The notes under the pieces were generated by a model. That model worked only from the letters and a program-made list of their open reading frames with translations. It did no database searches and was not told the DNA's origin. The translations under genes and the position numbers were made by a program. Source: Bacteroidales bacterium (GTDB lineage: Bacteria; Bacteroidota; Bacteroidia; Bacteroidales; GCA-2748055). From it: 44,282 nucleotides of DNA. This document shows, in pieces, positions 36,001-43,447 of the stretch; the first letter of the stretch is position 1, and each line of letters starts with the position of its first letter. The stretch is from contig JAIOZM010000031.1 of NCBI GenBank assembly GCA_021740585.1, positions 1 through 44,282 on the forward strand, written 5' to 3'.

Positions 36001-37251
36001 TTATCTGCATATTTGACATAATTCTTTATTGTTTACAATCAATCGGTTTCGTTTTGCATTTATAATTTGCTCCTTCCATTCAAGATCTAAGCCCGTATTT
36101 CCTGAGTATGCCTCCAGAGGTGTCAATCCTTCTAATGAAATATGGGGGCGAGTATTATTATAATCATTAATATTCCATTCTAGCAATTTTCTTAATTACT
36201 CAATATTGCTATATTCCTGCCTGAATAAATACCTGTATTTTAGCAACTTATTCTGTGCTTCGATAAGCGAATTTGAAAAGGGAATGTCTTTGAGAGCAAT
36301 GATTTTGTTTAACCTAATCGTATTGTTATTTGTCAATTCATTAATTTCAGAATTATTATTTTCCGACCCGCCATCAACAATTAGGCTAACTTCCTGTGAG
36401 TTCATGATATGTTTATTATAGGTTTCTCTGATGGTTTCCATTCTGACTTTTCCGGAAACAAAAGCTTCAACCCTAAAATTTAGAATATATTTAGAGAAGT
36501 TGTCCATTAACAGATAAACATAGTGTTTAATGTTGTCCTGGGTTTTAACAATTGTAATATCGGCATGCCATACCTGGTTTGGCAGACTTGCTCTAATTCC
36601 AATACTATGTTTTTTCTTCTTTGGGATAAGGGGTCTAGCTATTCCTAGTTTCTTATGGTACAGATACCATGTGGCTAATGAAACTGATAACAATTTCTCT
36701 CTTAAAGCATAATAGGCAATTGAGCATATCGGCCAAAATTTGAACCTTTCATTCAGGAGTAAATTTTTCATGGTTGATACTTCTAAAGATGTTAATTGAT
36801 TGGGATAGGTTTTTTTGCAAATCATTAATGGAGAAGCATCACATTTCATTAATACACGATTTTTCCAGGAATAAAAGACGGACAGGGGAATTTTGCATAA
36901 TCTCAAAACTAGCTTTATATCGATATCCTTTTTATACTTAAGAATAGTTTTAATAAATATTGATCGGTTTTGTTTTAGAATATAATGAAATTGCCTCCCA
37001 ATATTCAGCATATTAATTAAAGTATAAGTTACTTTAAGATATGATTTCATAAGCTTTTGAGCTTCACTTTTATTAATAAATTCCTCCAATACTTCAATAT
37101 TGCTTAACTCGTTCCCAATATATTTTTTAAGGGGTTCCTGCTTCCATCTCCAAAGGGTAGTTCTGTCAAGCTCATTCTTATAAGCCCCCGGTAAACGGTC
37201 TTTCTTTGCAAGCTGTTTGAGTGTTGTGTGATACGAATTGTAGGATCCCAT
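36001..37251 (-). pseudogene. DDE transposase (integrase core), broken by a stop codon
   Basis: The main part (36196-37251, 351 residues) has an N-terminal helical region and a retroviral-integrase-type core with D231 (VWHADIT), D293 (LIVDGGSEN) and E331 (SNSLIEAQNK), i.e. the DDE triad of IS3/IS481-like transposases. An in-frame TAA at 36196-36198 then interrupts it; the next 65 codons in the same frame continue as LLEWNINDYNNTRPHISLEGLTPLEAYSG, the usual end of such proteins. One base change would restore a full protein of about 416 residues. I did not find clear terminal inverted repeats. No separate orfA is seen. Confidence 0.82.
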
Positions 37252-37320
37252 TATGTTTTCTTGTTTAATATATATCCGGGAACAAGAAAAAGGTAGCTTA
37301 ATTTACTTACACACTAAAAA

Positions 37321-37596
37321 ATGTATAACTTAAACCTAATTTTATCAGGCGATTATTTAGAAATCCTGAAAAATAGTCTTTTACAGATGTTTAAGGGGGT
37401 ACAAAAAACAAACCCGGAGATCCAAAGTCCGAAGCAAATCCGGGTGAGTTTGATCACCTGGTGGCTAAAAAACTATAATCTGAGGCAGGTTCAGTATATG
37501 GCCGGGCATAAGTATGTAAGATCTACGGAGAGGTATCAGTTGAATAATTTGGATAAGTTGCAGGGGCAGTTGGAGAAGTATCATCCACTTAAATAA
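37321..37596 (+). pseudogene. C-terminal fragment of a tyrosine recombinase
   Basis: A 91-residue frame matching only the last part of a XerC/XerD-like integrase: KQIRVSLITWWLKNYNLRQVQYMAGHKYVRSTERYQ. The conserved Arg region, the GH box and the nucleophilic Tyr (in STERYQ) are visible, but the N-terminal SAM-like domain and the first catalytic Arg/Lys are missing. It has its own ATG but is too short to be active. It lies 70 bp from the divergent transposase remnant, so two broken mobility genes sit back to back. Confidence 0.72.
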
Positions 37597-37627
37597 ACGG
37601 AATAATTGAAATTAACGTAAAATTAAG

Positions 37628-37650
37628 TATATTTGTACCATGTTGGTACA
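37628..37650 (+). promoter_or_regulatory. yefM-yoeB promoter with overlapping operator
   Basis: TATATTTG (37628-37635) is an exact -7 box. Overlapping its end is a perfect dyad TGTACCA-TGT-TGGTACA (37634-37650). The TGTAC word recalls the TGTACA core of the E. coli yefM-yoeB operator. Antitoxin or complex binding here would cover the transcription start. Confidence 0.7.
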
Positions 37651-37668
37651 CATTAAAAAATTATAGAT

Positions 37669-37920
37669 ATGTTAGTAATAAGTAGTAGGGAGTTTAGACA
37701 AAATCAAAGGGTATACTTTGAAAAAGCAGATAAAGGAGAGCAAATTATTGTTCAAAGAGGGAAAGATAAATCTTATGCTTTAACTCCCGTAAATGAGGAT
37801 GATGTTTATTTTAGTACTGAAATGGTAAAGAAGATAAAGCTCAGTGCAGAACAAGCAAAAAACGGAGAAGTAAAAAGAATTACAAGTACTGAAGAAATAA
37901 ATGATTTGCTTGGATTATGA
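37669..37920 (+). CDS. yefM: Antitoxin, Phd/YefM family
   Basis: An 83-residue antitoxin. The N-terminal half (MLVISSREFRQNQRVYFEKADKG, then EQIIVQRGKDKSYALTPV) is the Phd/YefM DNA-binding fold; the C-terminal half should wrap the toxin. It binds and neutralises the RNase encoded next, and as usual should repress the operon through the dyad at 37634-37650. The stop overlaps the toxin start as ATGA. Confidence 0.85.
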   Translation: MLVISSREFRQNQRVYFEKADKGEQIIVQRGKDKSYALTPVNEDDVYFSTEMVKKIKLSAEQAKNGEVKRITSTEEINDLLGL

Positions 37921-38195
37921 GCTATGTTTTAGAATTTACCAAAATAGCCTTAGCAGATATTGAGAAGCACAAAAAAGCAGGTGATAAAGCTGCGCTAAAA
38001 AAGATCGCTAAACTTCTTAATGAAATCAAAGAAAACCCAGCAGAAGGAACCGGGCGGGTAGAACTTATGAAATATGGCCTTTCTGGTAAGTTTTCACGTA
38101 GAATAAATCACAAGCACCGACTTGTTTACTCCATTGAAGAAGATATTATTACTGTTCATGTTTTAAGCCTTTGGGGGCATTACGGAGACAAATAA
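37917..38195 (+). CDS. yoeB: Toxin, YoeB/Txe family mRNA interferase
   Basis: A 92-residue RelE-superfamily toxin that cuts mRNA at the ribosome. The C-terminal part SGKFSRRINHKHRLVYSIEEDIITVHVLSLWGHYGDK has the conserved Arg, His and Tyr of YoeB and its typical WGHYxD end. Start ATG overlaps the antitoxin stop, the standard coupled layout. It looks intact. An attC-like/hairpin-rich non-coding stretch follows. Confidence 0.9.
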   Translation: MSYVLEFTKIALADIEKHKKAGDKAALKKIAKLLNEIKENPAEGTGRVELMKYGLSGKFSRRINHKHRLVYSIEEDIITVHVLSLWGHYGDK

Positions 38196-38699
38196 CCCAC
38201 GGCCTACCCAATGCCCGCCCTTCTGCAACATATTTTTTGTCATGCTATTTGCAGTTCCATCCGTCCCGCTCATGGCAAAAAGGCACGCCAAAAAATCTGG
38301 TACCCAAAGCTATTATAACATAATGCGGTATTATAGGAACCCGCTCCTGCAATCCGGCACTCCTTTAAAAACAAGCTTTTTTTCTTTTAACTGAATCCAT
38401 CCATAACCCGGTGGAGGCTCCTATAAGAAGCTATTATGTTAAAGCTGAAAGGGAGTAGCAGGGAGGGGGGACTACAGAGAACTACAGCTTGCACCTTACC
38501 GGACACAAACTGATTTTTTTTCTTTTAATTGAATTAACTGAAAAAATCTTCTTCCGATAATTATCGGAATAAACACTCTCAATTAAAAGAAAAAAATGCT
38601 ACTTTTATGTTTATGGGATGCTTGAAACTTGCACATATCGACTTTAATGAACCTGTTTTGGGGTGCGTATGGAACTCAAGAAAACGTCAAAAACAGGGC
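38196..38699. other. Non-coding stretch with paired inverted repeats, GC-richer than its flanks
   Basis: No gene seen. A symmetrical structure spans 38317-38440: AACATAAT (38317-38324), six bases, TTATAGGA (38331-38338); then about 80 bp; then TCCTATAA (38419-38426), six bases, ATTATGTT (38433-38440). The two 8-bp stems with a 6/6 internal bulge, AAC on the left and GTT on the right recall the layout of integron attC sites, but the outer boxes do not match the attC consensus well. The first 100 bp after yoeB is C-rich. Confidence 0.5.
38515..38596. repeat. Nested palindromes
   Basis: A perfect 18-bp inverted repeat (38515-38532 and 38579-38596; inner part CTTTTAATTGA / TCAATTAAAAG) encloses a second perfect 18-bp palindrome TTCCGATAATTATCGGAA (38552-38569). 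Together they could fold as a stem with a small hairpin at its tip. The outer arm word TTTTTTTCTTTTAA also occurs at about 38377. Confidence 0.8.
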
Positions 38700-38741
38700 G
38701 TAAATTGGTATGATTAAGGTGTAAAATTTTATAACCCGGTA
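38700..38741 (+). pseudogene. Decayed Rhs core scrap
   Basis: Fourteen codons read VNWYD-stop-GVKFYNPV, a degenerate form of the Rhs signature [11 protein letters not shown]. No tip can be followed after it. It is the second Rhs piece of the array. Confidence 0.7.
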
Positions 38742-38817
38742 AAGCTGCAAAAAAGCAAACTTGAAACAAGAATTCCATCAAATCAAAACAATCATCTTGA
38801 GGAGAGTGCGAGGGCCT

Positions 38818-38911
38818 GACAAAACGCCCGGCCGAGGGTTCGTTTTGTCTTGAATTTTTGAATACTTTTTTTTCAAGAAAAAAGTATTTGCCTGTCGCGG
38901 CATAAGCGACA
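38818..38911. repeat. Three hairpins in a row
   Basis: GACAAAACG/CGTTTTGTC (9 bp, 14-base loop, 38818-38849), AATACTTTTTT/AAAAAAGTATT (11 bp, 6-base loop, 38861-38888) and TGTCGC/GCGACA (6 bp, 7-base loop, 38893-38911) follow each other within 94 bp. The middle one could stop transcription. The whole may be an RNA element or a recombination site. Confidence 0.75.
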
Positions 38912-38972
38912 AAATGAATTTTAAAAGTGTTATTTAAGTATAATACAAGTATTCATAAAAAGAAAAAAAACT

Positions 38973-39794
38973 TTGGGAACCAATTGGTATGATTACGGGG
39001 CGAGGTTTTATGATGCTGCTTTAGGACGTTGGCACTGTATTGACAAGCTTTCTGAAAAGTATTATTCACTTTCCAATTATGCTTATTGTGCCAATCCCAT
39101 AAAATTCATTGATCCTAATGGGATGTCATATGAATCTACAATGAACGAACATTATGGAGAGGGTAATTATGCTAGACGAGGAAGTAATGCCGGTACTTGG
39201 GGAGGAAATGTCACTCTTGATCCTACATCTGCACAAGTAGAAGAAGAATGTAAAATATCTGATTCGGAGGAACCTCCAAAAAGCGAATGAGAAGAGGATG
39301 ATAATAACTCTTCGAGTGGGGGATGGAAGGATGGAATTTCCCTGTCTTTAAGTTCAGATGTTGCATATCCAAAAAAAGGAATGGGTTTTGGTGGTACTAT
39401 GGGGCTTTTTATTGGAAGCAAGGATGCTACATTATTTTTTACTGCTAAAAGAGGAACTGGAGTAATGTTAAATGGATATTCAGTCGATAAAACATATTAT
39501 AGAAACTTAAGAGGAGAAGCTCTTCTTTCCGCAGATATAATGGGTTTAGGAAAATCTTTTGATATTGGTACTGGAAAGTATGGAGCAGCATTTTCATTTC
39601 AAGAAGATCCAAAATTTGTGACACCTTCAAAATATGCTGCAGGTACTTTTAGTTTATCAGGTCCATATACCTTACAACTTGGAGGGGCATTTTATGATAC
39701 TTATACTGTACCTTTATTTTTTGGTAGCTCAGGTCAATTTACAACTACTAATATTGCATTAATAATAGGTGCATTTAAATCCTTAGAAAAATGA
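38973..39794 (+). pseudogene. Rhs tip CT2, interrupted by a TGA
   Basis: Starts directly at the Rhs signature ([22 protein letters not shown]), with [21 protein letters not shown], then a unique tip. An in-frame TGA at 39288-39290 divides it: codons before it end [12 protein letters not shown] and the same frame continues after it to 39794 without another stop. The tip is acidic and then Gly/Phe-rich with alternating hydrophobic residues (GMGFGGTMGLFIGSKDATLFF ...), likely beta-structured. There is no Rhs repeat region, signal or own promoter, so it is an orphan tip. The reading frame overlaps the next gene by ATGA. Confidence 0.72.
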
Positions 39795-40178
39795 GGTTAA
39801 ATAAAAAATTCAAATTATTCGTAAATAAATGGAATAGGGTTTCCTTTATATTTGTAATATTTATTCTAGCATTTTTTTTTATATATGTTGAAATTACGAA
39901 GGATGAAGTCTGTATGGAAACGACGAAAAAATATTTAAAAATTAGTTTTAATGGAATTGTCTTAGATAAATATATAGATTATGAAAATCATGCTGAAAAA
40001 ACGATTAAAATAAAGAGTAATGATTCAATTATGATATAGAAAGTATAAAGATATTAGTGGAATGTATGAATATACACATATAGGAGATTCTGCTATTAAA
40101 AAAGAAGGTACATTGATTGTAAGAATTATACGAAATAATGTTGACCATTCTTTCCAAATTGATTTTAATTGTCAATAA
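39791..40178 (+). pseudogene. Candidate immunity protein 2, frameshifted
   Basis: Begins at ATG overlapping the CT2 stop. The first 82 codons give a basic N-terminus, one TM segment (VSFIFVIFILAFFFIYVEI) and KISFNGIVLDKYIDYENHAEKTIKIKS, ending at TAG 40037. A different frame continues from about 40033 as YRKYKDISGMYEYTHIGDSAIKKEGTLIV ... FQIDFNCQ and stops at 40176-40178. An extra A near 40033 would explain this. The joined protein (about 128 residues) looks like the small TM proteins often found next to Rhs tips in Bacteroidota. Confidence 0.6.
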
Positions 40179-40186
40179 TCTCCCCC

Positions 40187-40371
40187 AGCTATTCCTAAAG
40201 TAAAATTGTAAAAAATGGTTGCAATATTGCCCGCCTATTCCGGCAGGCAGGCAACAACTATTCCAAAAAGCATTATTATACAGTAGGTTACAATATTTTC
40301 ATATAAGTCTTCAGCCTTAATAGCTAATTGCCTTGATTGGATCTGTAATCTCTCAGCTTTTCGTCTTTGGT
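40187..40371. repeat. 184-bp direct repeat, copy 2
   Basis: Second copy of 35809-35992, same orientation, 4.38 kb away, with the same internal hairpin (40227-40254; one base change in the loop). Its - strand frame has a TAG in the hairpin. It follows the decayed immunity gene 2 and precedes the stop of a - strand gene by one base, the same relative place as copy 1. Confidence 0.9.
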
Positions 40372-40372
40372 T

Positions 40373-40582
40373 TTACTCAAGGTTAATTTTATACTTTTCA
40401 GAATCCCTTAGGTCTTCAAGCTTTTTTAAAATAACACTAGTTAATTTGGTCAGGTCTTTATCATGGTCATGTAGATCATCGGTAGCGTTGGTATATTTTA
40501 TCTCCCATTCGCTTCCCTGCTTATGAATAATTAATTTACAAAACTTATTTCCTTTTTTAATGAAAGCTGGGAGGCTATCCAA
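40373..40582 (-). CDS. Small hypothetical protein in the higBA operon
   Basis: A 69-residue acidic/basic mixed protein with no TM or Cys motif beyond one Cys (FCKLIIHKQGSEWEIKY). It starts at TTG 40582, 28 bp after the higA stop; no ATG is available, so the start is uncertain. It may be a third part of the toxin-antitoxin operon or an unrelated small gene. I do not recognise its family. Confidence 0.45.
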   Translation of the reverse strand: MDSLPAFIKKGNKFCKLIIHKQGSEWEIKYTNATDDLHDHDKDLTKLTSVILKKLEDLRDSEKYKINLE

Positions 40583-40609
40583 TAAGGATTCTAAGTCGAA
40601 ATTATAGCA

Positions 40610-40930
40610 TTACAATTCAACATTAATATTCAATTTCCCCCCTAAACCGGTTTCGATAATCCTTCTTAGTGTTGAAATGCGGACATCACTGGAAGCTCTC
40701 TCAATCTTAGAAATATAAGCTCTGTTAACATTTAACTTCTGCGCCAATTGTTCTTGTGTCAGATGAGCTTTTTTCCTTGATTCCTTAACAAGTTCGGCCA
40801 CCATAAAAGCTTCGGATTTTTGTTCAAATTGCACACGACTCCTGCTCCCTGCTTTCCCATATTTTAGATCGAAGTGCTCATTAATGGTCTTTGGGTTCAT
40901 AGAACCACTTATATTATTTTTTGTCTTCAT
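40610..40930 (-). CDS. higA: XRE-family antitoxin, HigA-like
   Basis: A 106-residue helix-turn-helix protein. The HTH is clear: HLTQEQLAQKLNVNRAYISKIERASSDVRISTLRRII (residues about 57-93). An N-terminal extension of 40 residues probably contacts the toxin. As the second gene of a toxin-first operon overlapping the toxin by 17 bp, it should neutralise HigB and repress the operon via the dyad at 41254-41271. Confidence 0.86.
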   Translation of the reverse strand: MKTKNNISGSMNPKTINEHFDLKYGKAGSRSRVQFEQKSEAFMVAELVKESRKKAHLTQEQLAQKLNVNRAYISKIERASSDVRISTLRRIIETGLGGKLNINVEL

Positions 40931-41240
40931 AATAATCTCTTCTTAGTTTTTTAGCCTGAACTATTTCCTTTCTCGGTGTTTTCTGGGTCTTCTTTTGAAA
41001 TCCATGTAGTAAGATTACCAATTTATTATCATCGAAAAACGCAAAAATCCGATAAATATCGCTTTTAAATTCAATTCTTATTTCATAAATCCCATCCTCA
41101 AGATGCTTGAAAAACTTAGCTGGAATTCTTTCCTGTGAAATAACAATCTGTAAAACATAATCAACCTTATCCTTTACCTTCAGGTGCAGGGAATTATAAA
41201 ATTCCCAGAAATAGTTTTTATAAGGTTCAAGTATTCTCAT
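40914..41240 (-). CDS. higB: HigB-type toxin (Gp49/DUF891 group of RelE superfamily)
   Basis: A 108-residue toxin; I start at ATG 41240 since the frame above it begins with a TTG lying in the -7 box. The pattern IPAKFFKHLEDGIYEIRIEFKSDIYRIFAFFDDNKLVILLHGFQKKTQKTPRKEIVQAKK is typical of phage Gp49-like HigB toxins, ribosome-dependent mRNA interferases. Toxin precedes antitoxin, as in hig systems. The predicted transcript start is only a few bases before ATG, so the mRNA may be nearly leaderless. Confidence 0.86.
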   Translation of the reverse strand: MRILEPYKNYFWEFYNSLHLKVKDKVDYVLQIVISQERIPAKFFKHLEDGIYEIRIEFKSDIYRIFAFFDDNKLVILLHGFQKKTQKTPRKEIVQAKKLRRDYYEDKK

Positions 41241-41249
41241 CGCTGAATA

Positions 41250-41271
41250 CAAAAGTAACTATTTGGTTACT
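41250..41271 (-). promoter_or_regulatory. higBA promoter with operator dyad
   Basis: On the - strand TACTTTTG (41250-41257) is an exact -7 box. It overlaps a perfect dyad AGTAAC-TATTTG-GTTACT (41254-41271). Binding of HigA there would block the promoter directly. Confidence 0.7.
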
Positions 41272-41349
41272 ATTTTACAATTATTATATGAAAATTATAC
41301 AAAGAAATAATGCCTTTTAAATCATATTTACTAATTTAGAAGTAGTTCT

Positions 41350-42135
41350 TTGATTGAGTATGATTACGGTGCGAGGATGTATGATCCGGCAATCGGCAGG
41401 TGGCATGTGATAGATCCAATAGCTGAATTGTACAATTCATTATCACCATACCACTATGCTCTAAATAACCCAATAAGATATACAGATGTATTAGGTATGG
41501 GGGCTGATGAATTTAATGATGAAGATCATAATTTTGATTTTCCTGAATTTGATTCACCTGAAGAAGAGAACGATTGGTGGACTCGGTATATGGAAGAAAA
41601 ATCTGCCTGGGATCCGAATAAAACTACAACTATCGCAGGAGAAAACACTCAAAATCCACCCCCAGAGAAGGAAAGTGAAAATTCAGAAAATGACAAGAAA
41701 ACAAATACAGCTGCTGGGATGTCAATAGATATTACAGCTGCTATTGGTTCTGCGGGATATACTATTGAAATTGGATCGTTTGTTGACGAGACTGGTAAAT
41801 CTTATGATTTTATCAGTTACGGTAGAGCTATGGGAGGGGAATTATCAGTTAGCAATAACGTTTTTGTAATTAAAAGCACAGATGGAACTATTTTTACTGG
41901 TGATGAAATTGAAGGAACTACATATACATTTACTGTAAATGCTGGGTTTGTTAGTTTTAGCGGTAGTGGGGATGGCAAGGCCAATTATCCTGAAGATGAT
42001 TTTGCTAAAGCATATGCTATTGCCAAAACTGGAGGTGGTTTTGGTATTGGAGTTAGTACAGCAAAAACAAAAACAATAATAAGGCCTTCACCTTCAATGA
42101 CAAATATAAACTGGTGTGGTAGAATACGAAGATAA
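41350..42135 (+). CDS. Orphan Rhs tip CT3
   Basis: A 261-residue frame that starts at the Rhs signature (YDYGARMYDPAIGRWHVIDP, LSPYHYALNNPIRYTDVLGMG), with no repeats or signal upstream. The unique tip first has an acidic, Asn/Glu-rich linker (about 50-120) and then an apparently beta-rich domain, AAGMSIDITAAIGSAGYTIEIGSF ... GFGIGVSTAKTKTI, ending in basic NWCGRIRR. I recognise no nuclease or deaminase motif. It is uninterrupted, has only a TTG start, and is followed three bases later by a small membrane protein gene. It resembles displaced tips that can be swapped into a parent rhs gene by recombination. Confidence 0.68.
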   Translation: MIEYDYGARMYDPAIGRWHVIDPIAELYNSLSPYHYALNNPIRYTDVLGMGADEFNDEDHNFDFPEFDSPEEENDWWTRYMEEKSAWDPNKTTTIAGENTQNPPPEKESENSENDKKTNTAAGMSIDITAAIGSAGYTIEIGSFVDETGKSYDFISYGRAMGGELSVSNNVFVIKSTDGTIFTGDEIEGTTYTFTVNAGFVSFSGSGDGKANYPEDDFAKAYAIAKTGGGFGIGVSTAKTKTIIRPSPSMTNINWCGRIRR

Positions 42136-42138
42136 GAT

Positions 42139-42405
42139 ATGAATAGAATTTATTTAATATTATTTTTTGAAACTGGATTGCTAGGAAATATTATATGGGC
42201 TACCATGAAGTATGAACTTAATAAACGAGGTGAGGGGCTCAATTATTTTGTAGATTTCCCTCCATTAATTAGATTTTTAAAATTCTACAAGGAAGAAAAA
42301 AAATCAAACAAGAGCAGGTTTTATATTTTTCTTTTAATTGGTGGGTGGATATCACTTATTTCTGTACTGGTTTTTTTTACTCTATTTATTATTAATAATT
42401 TTTAG
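42139..42405 (+). CDS. Small two-TM protein, candidate immunity protein 3
   Basis: An 88-residue protein with hydrophobic stretches near the start (IYLILFFETGLLGNIIW) and at the end (FYIFLLIGGWISLISVLVFFTLFIINNF) and a basic central loop. It starts three bases after CT3 stops, so translation is likely coupled. All three surviving tips are followed by membrane proteins, which suggests toxins that act at or through the inner membrane; this is inference. Confidence 0.6.
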   Translation: MNRIYLILFFETGLLGNIIWATMKYELNKRGEGLNYFVDFPPLIRFLKFYKEEKKSNKSRFYIFLLIGGWISLISVLVFFTLFIINNF

Positions 42406-42461
42406 AGAAAATCGAGCTTTTATTTTTCAAAGTGTGGTTATATTTATATTGAAGAAATACT

Positions 42462-42485
42462 TAAATTTGTAGAAATAAAAGGAGG
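42462..42485 (+). promoter_or_regulatory. Promoter box and strong ribosome site of an addiction module
   Basis: TAAATTTG (42462-42469) matches TAnnTTTG exactly. AGGAGG at 42480-42485, 7 bp before the ATG, is a near-perfect Shine-Dalgarno site, unusual for Bacteroidota and unlike the rest of the window, so the module may come from another phylum. Confidence 0.5.
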
Positions 42486-42492
42486 TTGAACA

Positions 42493-42708
42493 ATGACAGA
42501 AATTAAAAACATATTAAAACTTAGTGTAAATGAACGAATACACCTTGTTCAAACCATATGGGACAGCATTGCTACTGATACTGAAGTAACTGAAATTAGT
42601 GAAGAACATAAAAAAGTATTAAATGAACGCCTTGAAGCTCATAAGAACAATCCTAATGAGGTAGTTAGCTGGAATGAAGTTAAAAAAAGCGTTAAGAAGA
42701 TTCTATGA
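42493..42708 (+). CDS. Addiction module antitoxin (Unstab_antitox family)
   Basis: A 71-residue protein of the putative addiction-module component family: LSVNERIHLVQTIWDSIA, then SEEHKKVLNERLEAHKNNPNEVVSWNEVKKSVKKIL. The family forms pairs with RelE/ParE toxins, as here. It should be an unstable helical antitoxin. Stop and toxin start overlap as ATGA. Confidence 0.85.
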   Translation: MTEIKNILKLSVNERIHLVQTIWDSIATDTEVTEISEEHKKVLNERLEAHKNNPNEVVSWNEVKKSVKKIL

Positions 42709-43007
42709 ACTATGAAGTAGTCTTTAGAAAAGAAGCCCAGCTGGATATTCTGGAGGCAATAGCTTGGTATGAGGAAAGGCAGGAAGGTTTGGGTGATGAA
42801 TTGTTTATAGCACTAGAAAGCGTAAAACACTTTATTGCACAAAATCCTTACCATTATGAAGATAAATACAAAGGTATAAGGAAGGCTATCACCAAGAGAT
42901 TTCCTTACTTAATTTATTATAGAATAGAATCCAAAAGTAAAGTACTTGTACTTGCAGTACTGCATATGAAAAGAAGTCCCAGGTTATGGAAGAGGAGATT
43001 AAAATAG
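42705..43007 (+). CDS. RelE/ParE-superfamily toxin
   Basis: A 100-residue toxin: VVFRKEAQLDILEAIAWYEERQEGLGDELFIALE, then KGIRKAITKRFPYLIYYRIE and VLAVLHMKRSPRLWKRR. The pattern is that of ParE/RelE partners of Unstab_antitox proteins. Whether it cuts RNA or poisons gyrase cannot be told. It looks intact. Confidence 0.86.
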   Translation: MNYEVVFRKEAQLDILEAIAWYEERQEGLGDELFIALESVKHFIAQNPYHYEDKYKGIRKAITKRFPYLIYYRIESKSKVLVLAVLHMKRSPRLWKRRLK

Positions 43008-43115
43008 TTCTGAAGGACTAATGCAAACTTCAAATGTCTTGACAAGCTAACAATAAATAATAAGCTTTATTTTTAATGTCAGAAGAGTTCATTGAAATGA
43101 AAATTGCCAAAAAGT

Positions 43116-43160
43116 GATTGGTATGATTATGGGGCCCGATTCTACGATCCTGCATTAAGC
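43116..43160 (+). pseudogene. Rhs core scrap
   Basis: Fifteen codons read [15 protein letters not shown], a clean Rhs signature, then similarity ends at once (the expected GRWH is missing). The surrounding 43008-43276 has no other gene. It lies between the RelE/ParE and VapC modules. Confidence 0.8.
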
Positions 43161-43258
43161 ATTTTGCATATCCCTTATGCCAGAAAGCTAATTGTCTTTT
43201 TCAAGATATATCTCTCACGGTTAGTAAAGATTGATTTTTATTCTGCCTAATAATTTCA

Positions 43259-43266
43259 TACTTTTG
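43259..43266 (+). promoter_or_regulatory. -7 box of the vapBC-like module
   Basis: TACTTTTG matches TAnnTTTG exactly and ends 10 bp before the antitoxin ATG, so the transcript would be almost leaderless. Confidence 0.5.
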
Positions 43267-43276
43267 TACATAGAAA

Positions 43277-43447
43277 ATGGTTACAACACTAAAATATGGT
43301 TCCCGCAAGGAGAGCATCAGTAAGTTACTGAAAAAATTAAACAGTAATATAGGTAAAGGAATTGATGCATATAGATTCTCAGGTTTGTTAAAGCTAAAAG
43401 ATGACCCTCTTAAAATTCAAAAGGCTTTAAGGGATGAGTGGGAATAA
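43277..43447 (+). CDS. VapB-like antitoxin of a PIN module
   Basis: A 56-residue basic protein (VTTLKYGSRKESISKLLKKLN, then GIDAYRFSGLLKLKDDPLKIQKALRDEWE). The pattern KYGSxxxSIxxLLxxL and the ending PLxIQKxxRDEWE are seen in small antitoxins placed before PIN toxins in Bacteroidota. It overlaps the PIN gene by 14 bp, which supports the pairing. Confidence 0.72.
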   Translation: MVTTLKYGSRKESISKLLKKLNSNIGKGIDAYRFSGLLKLKDDPLKIQKALRDEWE

